A stretch of DNA of 64,000 bases from JAZKFT01 sp040386335. Lineage in GTDB: Bacteria; Bacteroidota; Bacteroidia; Chitinophagales; Chitinophagaceae. The translations under genes were made by a program, and so were the position numbers. The notes under the pieces were generated by a model. The model had not been told where the DNA came from. It did no database searches and saw only the letters and a program-made list of their open reading frames with translations. Below, in pieces: positions 9,719-18,661 of this stretch; the first letter of the stretch is position 1; the number at the start of each line of letters is the position of its first letter. The stretch spans positions 150,845 through 214,844 of the forward strand of contig JAZKFT010000005.1 of the NCBI GenBank assembly GCA_040386335.1, written 5' to 3'.

Positions 9719-11065
9719 ATGAAACTAATAAAGCCCCTGTTGCTGTCAGCCTTGTTGCCCAACATGGTGATACTCAGTTCTGCCCAAAAAACAGGTAACG
9801 ATGTAACCGCACCATTGCATGCATTGAAACCGGATTATAAAATCCCCTACGGCGCCCCCACTACAGGAAATGTGAAAGAGGTGCTTGATAAAGTGTTCAA
9901 TTATCTCAATACCACCACACCGGCAAAATTCATGGACAAGCGTACCAAAGCCGAAGTGACCGACCTGGCCAAAATAGACACCAACACCGTATTGGCGCAG
10001 GCCGATTTCCGCCTGAGCAGTTACGAATGGGGTGTTACCTATGCAGCCATGCTTACTGCGGGCGAAGCCACCGGTGATGCCCGGTATACAGCCTATACCA
10101 AAGAGCGTCTGGGATTTATTGCCGACGGTATGCCTGCCTTTACTGCCTTATACAAAAAGTTTCCACAACGCGGCAACCCGCTGAACCAGCAAATGAATCC
10201 ACATGCGCTGGATGATGCAGGGGCCGTTTGTGCAGCCATGATCAAAACGCTGAGAAACGGTGGCAATGCTAATCTCCGGCCAATCATCGACCACCTGGTC
10301 AATTATATCGCCACGAAAGAATATCGTCTGCCCGATGGCACGCTGGCCCGTAACCGGCCACAAAAAAATACGCTTTGGCTGGATGATATGTTTATGGGAA
10401 TTCCGGCGCTGGCTCAAATGGGCAAACTTACCGGCGACAACAAATACTATGATGACTGCGTGAAGCAGGTGCAGCAATATTCGGCCCGCATGTTTAATAA
10501 AGAAAAGAATGTGTACATGCATGGCTGGGTGGAAGAGATGGATGAACACCCACAATTCCATTGGGCCCGTGCCAATGGCTGGGCATTGATGGCCATGACC
10601 GAACTGCTGGATGTATTACCCGAAAATCATGTTGGTAGAAAAGCCGTTCTCGATCAGTTCCGATTGCTGGTAAAAGGCTTAACTTATTATCAATCCGGCG
10701 AAGGCTTCTGGCACCAGCTGCTTGACAGAACCGATAGCTACCTGGAAACATCGGCTACCGCTATTTACAGCTACTGCCTTGCCCGTGCCATTAACAAAGG
10801 GTGGATCAATGCCAAAGCTTATGCCCCTGCCGCTATTTTGGCCTGGAATGCGATAAGCACCAAAGTAAACGACAAAGGCCAGGTAGAAGGCACCTGCGTA
10901 GGTACCGGCATGGCCTTTGACCCTGCATTTTATTATTACCGTCCTATCAATGTTTTTGCCGCACATGGATATGGCCCGGTATTATTGGCTGGTGCTGAAA
11001 TTATTACCCTTCTGAAAACGCATACACTGGAAATGAATGATAGTTCGTTACAGTTGGTGAAATAA
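9719..11065 (+). CDS. GH105 family unsaturated rhamnogalacturonyl/glucuronyl hydrolase
   Basis: A 448-residue protein with a signal peptide (ends LSSAQ) and an alpha/alpha-barrel typical of the GH88/GH105 clan. The motif TLWLDDMFMGIPALAQMG puts the candidate catalytic Asp at 222 or 223, and HPQFHWARANGWALMAMTELL is the second family signature. These enzymes hydrate and release the 4,5-unsaturated uronic acid left at the non-reducing end after a lyase has cut, which fits the two PL1-like lyases upstream. It is flanked by its own terminators (9577-9618 and 11091-11113), so it is probably a single-gene unit. GH105 is preferred over GH88 because of the WLDDMFM motif and the pectin context; the exact substrate cannot be fixed from sequence. 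Confidence 0.9.
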   Translation: MKLIKPLLLSALLPNMVILSSAQKTGNDVTAPLHALKPDYKIPYGAPTTGNVKEVLDKVFNYLNTTTPAKFMDKRTKAEVTDLAKIDTNTVLAQADFRLSSYEWGVTYAAMLTAGEATGDARYTAYTKERLGFIADGMPAFTALYKKFPQRGNPLNQQMNPHALDDAGAVCAAMIKTLRNGGNANLRPIIDHLVNYIATKEYRLPDGTLARNRPQKNTLWLDDMFMGIPALAQMGKLTGDNKYYDDCVKQVQQYSARMFNKEKNVYMHGWVEEMDEHPQFHWARANGWALMAMTELLDVLPENHVGRKAVLDQFRLLVKGLTYYQSGEGFWHQLLDRTDSYLETSATAIYSYCLARAINKGWINAKAYAPAAILAWNAISTKVNDKGQVEGTCVGTGMAFDPAFYYYRPINVFAAHGYGPVLLAGAEIITLLKTHTLEMNDSSLQLVK

Positions 11066-11090
11066 AATTGATACCAATCGAAAATGTAAG

Positions 11091-11113
11091 GACGCCATGT
11101 TGGCGTCTTTTTT
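11091..11113 (+). terminator. Intrinsic terminator after the GH105 gene
   Basis: A perfect 7-bp stem (GACGCCA 11091-11097, TGGCGTC 11101-11107) with a three-base loop and six T at 11108-11113. It is a textbook factor-independent terminator 26 bases after the GH105 stop. Confidence 0.9.
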
Positions 11114-11374
11114 AATGCCGTATTTTATGGCAGATCATTCACCTATCATAAAAAGGAATGGTTATGTTTGAAATCTAACATTTGCCAAGCCGATACATGC
11201 AGGAAATCAATTGTGAAAATTAAAGGCTGAATTATGGCTGGCGGCCGACCAGCCCGTCCTTCTAATACTCCAACCCATCAACTTGATTTTTCTAAATCCC
11301 CCGAATTTGGTAGGTTTAAAAAATGAAAAATTAAGGCTGGCAGTGACATATCTGCCGGCATTTAAAACTATCAT

Positions 11375-11625
11375 ATGGCAAAAGGAAAAAGCACTACAGT
11401 AAAAGGGTTGTCAATTACCATCATTCAAAAAGGTAGTGAAGACTATCTTTCACTTACTGGTATGGTAAAGGGATTTGAGGATGGGTTGGTATTGATTGAG
11501 AAATGGCTTAGAAATAAAAATTCGATTGGGTTTATTGGTATTTGGTAACAAAAATCAATAACCCAGATTTTAATTCTCCGTAATTCGGGGAAGCTAAAGA
11601 TGAAGTATGGTTAAACCGTTTTAAT
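11375..11625 (+). pseudogene. KilA-N domain protein, decayed N-terminal fragment
   Basis: From the ATG at 11375 the sequence reads MAKGKSTTVKGLSITIIQKG and then DYLSLTGMVKGFEDG and IEKWLRNKNSIGFIGIW before a TAA at 11546. This is the usual start of Bacteroidota KilA-N DNA-binding proteins. In another frame from 11557 it continues NNPDFNSP, a TAA at 11581 where GAA is expected, then FGEAKDEVWLNRF, which matches the next part of the same domain. The fragment therefore carries a frameshift and a nonsense change, and the remainder of a normal gene of over 200 codons is missing. The tail is in frame with the RhuM-like gene directly downstream. KilA-N proteins are typical of phages and mobile elements. 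I saw no integrase or attachment repeat. Confidence 0.8.
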
Positions 11626-11646
11626 AACACCAATCGCAATAGATGC

Positions 11647-12677
11647 ATGCCTAAGAATATAAACACCACACCAGATGGCTTCAGCGAAATACTGCTCTAC
11701 ACCACGCCCAATGGCAAAGTGAAGGTGGAGATCTATTTGCAAAACGAAACAATCTGGTTAAGCCAGCAAAAGATTTCTGATTTGTTTGGGGTAGATAGAA
11801 CTGTGGTAACAAAGCACCTCAGTAACATTTATTCAGAAAATGAACTAAGCCGGGAAGCAACTTGTGCAAAAATTGCACAAGTTCAAAAGGAAGGTGATCG
11901 AACGGTGAACAGGCAGATTGAATTTTACAACCTGGATGCCATTATCTCCGTTGGTTACCGGGTAAACAGCAGCCAGGCTACTGCTTTTCGCATTTGGGCT
12001 ACTGAGCGGCTAAAGGAATACATCATCAAAGGCTTTACCATGGATGATGAGCGGTTAAAGAACCCGAATCAGCTTTTTGGCAAAGATTATTTCGAAGAAC
12101 AACTGGCCCGCATACGGGATATCCGGAGCAGCGAAAGGAGGTTCTACCAAAAAATTACCGATATCTACAGTCAATGCAACGCCGATTACAAGGCAGACGA
12201 AAAAACCACGAAAGACTTTTTTGCCACCGTACAGAACAAACTCCATTGGGCCATTACCGGGCAAACCGCAGCGGAAATAATCGCAGCGCGGGTAGACACA
12301 GTACCAAAGAGAATATGGGTCTTACTAACTGGAAGCTGGCACCCAAAGGCACCATCCGGAAAACGGATGTAAGTATTGCCAAAAACTACCTGGACGAAAA
12401 GGAACTGGACGGTCTTAACCGGATCGTAACCATATACCTGGATTATGCCGAAAGCCAGGCACGTAAAGGTGCCGTGATGTATATGAAGGACTGGATACAA
12501 AAATTGGATGCCTTTCTGCAGTTCAACGAAGAAGCTATTTTAAACCACCAGGGAAAAGTATCACACCAGGTTGCGGTAACGCTGGCCGAAAATGAGTTTG
12601 AAAAATACCGGATTGACCAGGATCAGCTGATTGAAAGCGATTTTGACAAAGTGGTAAAAAAACTAAACAAACAATAA
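11647..12677 (+). pseudogene. rhuM: RhuM-family protein gene broken by a frameshift
   Basis: The first part (11647 to about 12300) encodes the RhuM family start: EILLYTTPNGKVKVEIYL, ETIWLSQQKISDLFGVDRT, then FYNLDAIISVGYRVNS and FRIWATERLKEYIIKGF. Near 12297-12306 the frame changes. The correct continuation (STKENMGLTNWK, then VAKNYLDEKELDGLNRIV, YLDYAESQARK and MKDWIQKLDAFLQFNE) lies in the third frame and ends at 12677. One missing base, or two extra, in the GTAGACACAGTACC stretch explains it. An intact product would be about 340 residues. RhuM proteins are named from a Salmonella pathogenicity island and have no well-established biochemical role. A sequencing error is possible, but the KilA-N relic next door also looks decayed. 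Confidence 0.82.
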
Positions 12678-12770
12678 TGTCGTGGGTTTTCTCCGAAAAC
12701 CAAGTCATAGAAAAAATGACGGGTTTCCACGCTGTCATCTTTTTAGCCAGGCAAATTAACAATCGTTCCC

Positions 12771-13478
12771 CTACATAAACAACCTTGCAAAGTGATTTTC
12801 CAAATGGTTTCTCATTCCAATCCGGAATTCTTCAGGGTTACCATGTTCCAATATATCCACCAGGCCTTTGTGGGATACAAAGGTTTTGAGTTCTGCCTGT
12901 TTTTTTAGCAGGCCGCTGTTGTGTACATAATCAAAGACCGGGAGTAGCATTTTCTGAAATTTTTTCAGGGTGCTGTTCCCGGTCATTTCATATAGCTTGC
13001 CGTGAAAGGCAATCTCGTGGTCAATATTGAACAAATGGTATTGGGCTGCCGGTGGTTCGTTGCTTACGATATCCCTTAGCTCGGTTATATCTTCCTTTTT
13101 TAAGCCGTGAAATATAAAATCGGCCATGCCAATTTCCAATACCAGGCGTATTTCAAAAATCTCTTTTAATGTTTCCTGGTCCAGAATATGGGGATTCATG
13201 CTTTTGGCCATGATCCCAAACAAATCAGGGCTGGTAATAACAGAGCCTCTTTTCTTTTTGGATTCGATAAGCCCCATCAGCCGCATTCTCGTTAATGCTT
13301 CTCTTATAACCGTTCGGCTAACGCCAAGAGTTTCTGCCAATTCCAGTTCCTTCGGTATCGTATCCCCGGCTTTTAACTTCCGTTGCTGAAGCAGTTCTAC
13401 CAGGTTGTTTTCCACTTTATCTACCAGGGAACTGGTGTCTATCGTCTTAAATTTTTCCGTGAGGTCGGGTGTTTGCAT
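12771..13478 (-). CDS. GntR/FadR-type (FCD domain) transcriptional regulator, probable sialate-locus regulator
   Basis: A 235-residue protein. Residues about 20-80 are a GntR winged helix (KAGDTIPKELELAETLGVSR and TVIREALTRMRLMGLIESKK). Residues about 95-230 are an all-helical FCD ligand domain with the Asp and His residues that usually bind a metal (IDHEIAFHGKLYEMTGN and FVSHKGLVDILEHGN). It is transcribed away from the sialate-type susC gene, and the 174 bases between the two starts hold a perfect palindrome at 13538-13554. E. coli NanR, which responds to Neu5Ac, belongs to the same FCD family, so control of the adjacent nan genes by a sialic acid or a derived sugar is a reasonable inference. 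It could instead sense another intermediate. Confidence 0.9.
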   Translation of the reverse strand: MQTPDLTEKFKTIDTSSLVDKVENNLVELLQQRKLKAGDTIPKELELAETLGVSRTVIREALTRMRLMGLIESKKKRGSVITSPDLFGIMAKSMNPHILDQETLKEIFEIRLVLEIGMADFIFHGLKKEDITELRDIVSNEPPAAQYHLFNIDHEIAFHGKLYEMTGNSTLKKFQKMLLPVFDYVHNSGLLKKQAELKTFVSHKGLVDILEHGNPEEFRIGMRNHLENHFARLFM

Positions 13479-13537
13479 ATTATGTTATACTTAAAGCGCA
13501 GTAAAAATCGCTGTTTTTAATTAAAAAAATCGCTCCC

Positions 13538-13554
13538 GATTACCGTTGGTAATC
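13538..13554. promoter_or_regulatory. Candidate operator for the FCD regulator
   Basis: GATTACC-GTT-GGTAATC is a perfect 7-bp inverted repeat with a three-base centre, in the divergent region between the regulator and susC. It lies about 30 bases upstream of the putative -33 element of susC. The size and symmetry fit a GntR/FadR dimer site. No second copy was noticed in front of the LacI-side genes. Confidence 0.6.
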
Positions 13555-13582
13555 AACTGTTTAATTTTTTTCTAAAAATAAA

Positions 13583-13615
13583 TTTGGTGGCATCGGAGAA
13601 ATTATTCTACTTTTA
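13583..13615 (+). promoter_or_regulatory. Putative Bacteroidota promoter for the sialate susC operon
   Basis: A TTTG at 13583-13586 is separated by 21 bases from TACTTTTA at 13608-13615, which matches the TAnnTTTG -7 consensus in seven of eight positions. Transcription would start near 13622, about 30 bases before the ATG at 13653. This argues against the in-frame ATG at 13584, which would lie inside the -33 element. Confidence 0.5.
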
Positions 13616-13652
13616 TTATGTCATACATAATACAAATCTAAAACAAATTGCG

Positions 13653-16600
13653 ATGAAACTTAAATTTTTGAAAGTCTGGGTGGTACTTTCTTGCTTGCTG
13701 TGTTCGGCCACAATATGGGCACAGGTAAAAACAATTTCCGGCAAGGTTTCATCTGAAGATGATAACAAACCGCTACCAGGAGTGAGTATTACCGTAAAAG
13801 GAAAAACCGCTGGTACGCAAACAAAAACAAACGGCGAATTTTCCATCGATGCGTCGATGGGTGATGTGCTTGTTTTTTCTATTACGGGTTTTACTTCAAG
13901 GGAGGTAAAAGTTGGAATGCTCTCTGTTATTGAGCTGTCACTTGAGGCAAAAGTCAGTCAACTGGATGCGGTTATTGTTACCGGCTATGGCACTCAAAAA
14001 AGGAAGGAAGTAACCGGGGCCGTAGTCTCAGTCAATCCTAAAACTTTTGAGCATAGTCCCACAACAAATGTGGCAACAGTGCTCCAGGGAAATGCACCCG
14101 GTCTAAGGGTTCAGCAACGCACAGGCCAGCCGGGAACATCTCCAGAAATGTCATTCAGGGGTGGGTCCGAATTTGGCGGTGGCGGTACCCCGCTCTTTAT
14201 TGTGGATGGCGTAATTCTGCCATCGTTATATGGAGTGGACATCAACGACGTGGCCAGTATTGACCTGTTAAAAGATGCGGCAACAACCGCAGTTTATGGC
14301 GCAAGAGCAGCCAATGGCGTGGTGCTGGTAACCACCAAAAAGGGTAAAAAAGGCAAAGCCCAGGTGACCTATTCTTTTAGTCACACCACCAACTTTATAC
14401 GCCCCAATTCTTCTGAATACCTTACAGCAGCCGATTATATTCGTATGAACCGCATTGGTATTCAGTCCCGTTTCAGGGGTGATTCATTGGATAACAATAC
14501 CAACGCAATGAATACAGACAGGGGCCAGATAGCAGGTTCATGGGGTTGGGCAGTGAGCCCCGGTTGGAGGGCATCAGAAGGATTATATTCAACACAGTTA
14601 CTGGATAATCAGAATCGTAAACTCTTAAATGACCCAAGATGGAAACTGTTGGTTGACCCGAATCCTTTTAACACCGCACTGAATGACAGTATCCTTTTTA
14701 CTGATTTAAGCGCAAAGGAAAGAGAGGCATTGATTCTCCAGCAGGTAAATACCGATGAACATAATGTAAGTTTCTCAGGCGCCAGTGATCAGAGTTCTTA
14801 CGCCCTGTCTATGGGAACAGTGAAGGATAACGGTATCATTATCGGTTCATCGCTGAAGCGGCTTAATTTGAATTTTAATGGTGGTCTTAATATAGGTAAG
14901 AACCTGAAAATTACCACAACCATCGGGGCGTATAACCTGGAGCAGGCTTTGCCTTACGGCGGCTTTAGCGGCACCGATCCCGAAGGCGGTGCTTCAGGAG
15001 GTTTGATGCAGCGTTTTGTAGGAGTTGCTCCTACAGTCAGGTATGTAAACGACACATCTGGTGTTATTTTGCCTGGCCCCAATGACGTGACTCTTGGCAA
15101 CCCACTATACTGGAGCAACCTGACAGTTAACAATACCAACCAACAGCGTTTCCTGGGTAGCATTAACCTGGAATATTCAGTATTGCCTTTTTTGAAAATA
15201 CTGGCCCATGGCTCAGGGTATTTTCAATATACCAATAACAATTTTTTTACAAAAGCCTTTCAGCAGGGTAATGGCGGTGCTTTCAATACCAACAGGGCTG
15301 CAAGTTTCAACAATACCAAAACAATACAATATAGAACGAATGCCTTCCTGCAATTCAATAAAAACTTCTCCGGCCATAATGTAACTGCACAGGCTGGATA
15401 CGAATTTTACGATTTTAAGAATTATGTAAACTCGGGCTTTTCGCAAGGCTCGCCAACTGATCTTATTCCCTGGCTGACAGCTTCTACACCTCCCGGTTTG
15501 CAGGGAACTACAATCATCAATCCTGCAGGTGCATCCTCTAACTTTAACCAATGGGAAAGAATTGCCTCGTTAATAGGAACAGTAAATTATTCATATAAAA
15601 ACAGGTACCTGCTTTCCGGTACTGTACGGGTCGATGGCTCCAGCAGGCTGAAGAAAGGAAATTATTACGGCACATTTCCCGGCATCTCTGCTGGCTGGAA
15701 CCTGCACAACGAGAATTTTTATAAAGGCTCAAAGGTTTCTAAGTACGTGAGTAGTGTTAAACCAAGAATCGGCTACGGTGTAAACGGAAACGTAAACTCA
15801 CTCGGTTTCTTTGCCACCTCGCAGGTATACAACAACGCAGGTACCTATAATGGCTTTGGCGGCACCTATGTAGGTTCTTATATCAATTCTGATGTAAGAT
15901 GGGAAAGGGCAAACAGCTTGAACCTTGGTGTTGATATGGGTTTTATCAACGACCGGATTACATTGAACTTTGATTATTTTGTCCGCAATGTATTTGACAA
16001 ATTAGCCGGATTAGGCATATCATCTCAAACTGGTTTTTCAAGTTTTACCACCAACCTTGGCCAATTGCAAAACAAGGGTGTTGAGATTGCAGTAAACGCC
16101 CGGATAATCGAACCCAAAAAAGCGGGCGGATTTAGCCTTGAATTGGGAGCAAACTATTTTCATGTTAAAAGCTTTGCGAAAAAACTTCCATATAACGCCC
16201 TGCCCGGTAACAGGAGCAGTGGATTCTTTGTATGGGATCCAAAGAACCCCGGTCAGCAGATATATGTGGCAGGGTTAGTGGAAGGTCAGCGAATTGGGAC
16301 GGATGAAGTATGGGCGCCTAAATGGGATGCTATCTATACAGACCTTTCTAAAGTGACAATGGATGCCAATGTATATAATGCCTTTTTACCATACACCAAT
16401 AAAAGGATAAAGCAACTAGGAGATGCACAATGGCACCAGGTGTATAAAAATGATACCATCGACAACCGCCAGTTCGTAAAGGTCGGCCGTACTACGCCAC
16501 AGCACATCGGAGGTTTTAATATCAGCAGTGGTTTTAAAGGCATCCGCTTGTATGCCGGGTTTGACTATGCTTTTGGATTTGTCATCCTTAACAATGAAAT

Positions 16601-17003
16601 CGTAAGGGGCCTAAGCCAGGTGCAGGGTTCTCAAAACGCAACGACTGATGTTTTGAAAACCTGGTCACCCTCAAATCCTAACGGCACCATGCCAAGGTAT
16701 TATTGGGCCAACCAGGGTAGAAACTATGCAACCGATGCAAGTGGCAATAACCCCGCTGCCAATTTATGGGAGAAAGGCGATTATGTGATGCTGAGAGAGC
16801 TTACCCTGGCCTATGATCTGTCACCCCAAATTTTGGGTGACTATCTCGCCAAAAGGTTAAAAGGTCTGAGCGTAAATGTTACCGGGAGCAACCTTGCCTA
16901 TTTCACAGGTTATAGCGGCAACTTTCCCGAAGTGGGTGGCTTTGACCAGGGCAAATTTCCGTTGCCAAAACGGCTTACCATTGGTGTAAGAGTTACTTTA
17001 TAA
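13653..17003 (+). CDS. SusC-like TonB-dependent receptor of the sialoglycan locus
   Basis: I start the gene at the ATG at 13653, giving 1116 residues with a clean signal peptide (MKLKFLKVWVVL ... IWAQ); an in-frame ATG at 13584 would add 23 residues ahead of it. After the signal comes a carboxypeptidase-regulatory-like domain (ISGKVSSEDDNKPLPGVSI), then the segment DAVIVTGYGTQKRKEVTGAV that leads into the plug domain, then the long barrel with the usual RLTIGVRVTL ending. SusC proteins move SusD-bound glycans through the outer membrane with TonB energy. Its neighbours indicate that sialic acid or sialylated glycans are the cargo, as in other Bacteroidota nan loci. It is the first gene of a nine-gene same-strand run and overlies the candidate operator and promoter described just upstream. 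Confidence 0.94.
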   Translation: MKLKFLKVWVVLSCLLCSATIWAQVKTISGKVSSEDDNKPLPGVSITVKGKTAGTQTKTNGEFSIDASMGDVLVFSITGFTSREVKVGMLSVIELSLEAKVSQLDAVIVTGYGTQKRKEVTGAVVSVNPKTFEHSPTTNVATVLQGNAPGLRVQQRTGQPGTSPEMSFRGGSEFGGGGTPLFIVDGVILPSLYGVDINDVASIDLLKDAATTAVYGARAANGVVLVTTKKGKKGKAQVTYSFSHTTNFIRPNSSEYLTAADYIRMNRIGIQSRFRGDSLDNNTNAMNTDRGQIAGSWGWAVSPGWRASEGLYSTQLLDNQNRKLLNDPRWKLLVDPNPFNTALNDSILFTDLSAKEREALILQQVNTDEHNVSFSGASDQSSYALSMGTVKDNGIIIGSSLKRLNLNFNGGLNIGKNLKITTTIGAYNLEQALPYGGFSGTDPEGGASGGLMQRFVGVAPTVRYVNDTSGVILPGPNDVTLGNPLYWSNLTVNNTNQQRFLGSINLEYSVLPFLKILAHGSGYFQYTNNNFFTKAFQQGNGGAFNTNRAASFNNTKTIQYRTNAFLQFNKNFSGHNVTAQAGYEFYDFKNYVNSGFSQGSPTDLIPWLTASTPPGLQGTTIINPAGASSNFNQWERIASLIGTVNYSYKNRYLLSGTVRVDGSSRLKKGNYYGTFPGISAGWNLHNENFYKGSKVSKYVSSVKPRIGYGVNGNVNSLGFFATSQVYNNAGTYNGFGGTYVGSYINSDVRWERANSLNLGVDMGFINDRITLNFDYFVRNVFDKLAGLGISSQTGFSSFTTNLGQLQNKGVEIAVNARIIEPKKAGGFSLELGANYFHVKSFAKKLPYNALPGNRSSGFFVWDPKNPGQQIYVAGLVEGQRIGTDEVWAPKWDAIYTDLSKVTMDANVYNAFLPYTNKRIKQLGDAQWHQVYKNDTIDNRQFVKVGRTTPQHIGGFNISSGFKGIRLYAGFDYAFGFVILNNEIVRGLSQVQGSQNATTDVLKTWSPSNPNGTMPRYYWANQGRNYATDASGNNPAANLWEKGDYVMLRELTLAYDLSPQILGDYLAKRLKGLSVNVTGSNLAYFTGYSGNFPEVGGFDQGKFPLPKRLTIGVRVTL

Positions 17004-17032
17004 TTGTTTATTCAACACAAAAAAATATTGAG

Positions 17033-18556
17033 ATGAAATATAATAAGCTAATCATAACCGGGGTACTCATGTTGACGCTTTGCACCCTGTCATGCACAAA
17101 AAAACTGGATGAAGTGGTACCCCAAGATGCCATCAGCAAAGACCAGGCATTAAAAGATCCCAATGCCGCCAGGACACTGTATGATGGCGTGTATGGTTTA
17201 TTCAGGACGTATAATGCTACTTTTTACCAGTTGGGAGAAATGCGTTCCGATATCTGGGTGGATGGCCTTTTTACTGAATCCGTAGATGCTGGTTTACAGA
17301 ATTTATACAGGCACAATATCAGTAGCCTGAATGTGCCGTTTACCAATTGGGCAGGATTTTATAATCTCATTTATAACTTTAATAATGTTATAAAGATATT
17401 GCCGCAAACTCCATTACCGGATGCTGAAAAAGGCCGGATGCTTGCAGAGGTTTACGGGTTAAGGGCCTATGTGTATTATACCATGATCCGCACATGGGGC
17501 GCCGTGCCTTTAAACACTGAACCGATAGAGTCAATCAATAATACTGCTGAAACCTATAAGCGCCGGACAAGTGCTGACACTATAATGGCGCAGATAAAAA
17601 CGGATATTGAAAAATCGCTTCAAATGTTTGGTACTGCCAATACCTTGTCAACAGCAAAAAGGGTTTATTGGAGCCGGATTGCTTCTCTTATTTTAAAAGG
17701 AGATGTTTTCATTTGGTCGGGCACACATATGGGCGGAGGTAATGCAGATCTCACTACTGCTAAAAATGCTCTGATGGATGTCAGGAACCTGCAGGGAGCC
17801 TCCCTGGACCTCCAGGCTAACTATGCTGATATATTTGACCCGACGAAAAAAGTAAACAACAAGGAAATCATATTTGCCATTAACTACGAGTTGCAACAGG
17901 CCCAGAATGGGGTGTTTGGCAGCTTCCTTGTCAATTCAATTCAGGCAGGTACTTTATCTTTTGCCAAGGCCGCTACGCCTACGGTATCTTCCGCATATCC
18001 ATATGTAAATAGTGCCAACAGGGTGGGTATGAACCAGGCAATGATTACCAGGCTTACGGCCCTGCCGGCTGACCAGCGGATCAGCAATACTTTCCGGGTG
18101 ATGTACTCCACAGCATCTCCTTTTGATGCCAGGGGTATTTTATTGACAAAGTACATTGGAACAACCGCAGGTACATCGCAAATTTTTAATAACGATTATC
18201 CCATTTACCGGTATGCGGATGTATTGTTGTTATTAGCAGAAGCGAAAGCAAAGCTGGGAGAAAGTCCTTCAGCAGAAATCAATGCCATCAGGCTAAGAGC
18301 CTATGGTGCCGGTTACACACCGTATGTAAGTGGAAGTATTGCTACAAATATGACTGCCATTCTTGACGAATATCTCAGGGAGTTCATTGGTGAGGGCAAA
18401 CGCTGGTGGGCATTGAGAAGGGCTGGCAACGCTGATGTGTATGCCAATCTTAATCCTACCTATTTTTCGGCATCCGGTATCGCGAAGTTTTTATTGCCAC
18501 TTTCACAGGCTATGCTAACGGCAGACCCATTACTGACGCAAACAACCGGATATTAA
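17033..18556 (+). CDS. SusD/RagB-family lipoprotein of the sialoglycan locus
   Basis: A 507-residue lipoprotein with Cys21 in the context CTLSCTKKLDE. It shows the SusD order of features: the N-terminal helix with RTLYDGVYGLFR, the LRAYVYYTMIRTWGAVPL segment near residue 150, the DVLLLLAEAKAK repeat near 400 and the C-terminal DEYLREFIGEGKRWWALRRAG. The protein should sit on the outer-membrane surface, bind the incoming glycan and close over the SusC pore. It follows its SusC gene by 29 bases. The 105 bases before nanA contain no clear terminator, so transcription probably continues into the catabolic genes. Confidence 0.94.
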   Translation: MKYNKLIITGVLMLTLCTLSCTKKLDEVVPQDAISKDQALKDPNAARTLYDGVYGLFRTYNATFYQLGEMRSDIWVDGLFTESVDAGLQNLYRHNISSLNVPFTNWAGFYNLIYNFNNVIKILPQTPLPDAEKGRMLAEVYGLRAYVYYTMIRTWGAVPLNTEPIESINNTAETYKRRTSADTIMAQIKTDIEKSLQMFGTANTLSTAKRVYWSRIASLILKGDVFIWSGTHMGGGNADLTTAKNALMDVRNLQGASLDLQANYADIFDPTKKVNNKEIIFAINYELQQAQNGVFGSFLVNSIQAGTLSFAKAATPTVSSAYPYVNSANRVGMNQAMITRLTALPADQRISNTFRVMYSTASPFDARGILLTKYIGTTAGTSQIFNNDYPIYRYADVLLLLAEAKAKLGESPSAEINAIRLRAYGAGYTPYVSGSIATNMTAILDEYLREFIGEGKRWWALRRAGNADVYANLNPTYFSASGIAKFLLPLSQAMLTADPLLTQTTGY

Positions 18557-18661
18557 TCGTATCATTTTTTTCGTACAATAAGCAAGCTGCCAAAGTCCCG
18601 TGGGCCGCTTTATCCCAACGTTATTTTGAAACTTGTCATTACAAAAGATTAAAAATATTTT

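Noticed and set aside
12685..12738. Short hairpins between the RhuM relic and the FCD regulator gene as terminators.
   Set aside because: GGTTTTC/GAAAACC lacks a T run, and the ATGAC/GTCAT stem is only five pairs; too weak to call.
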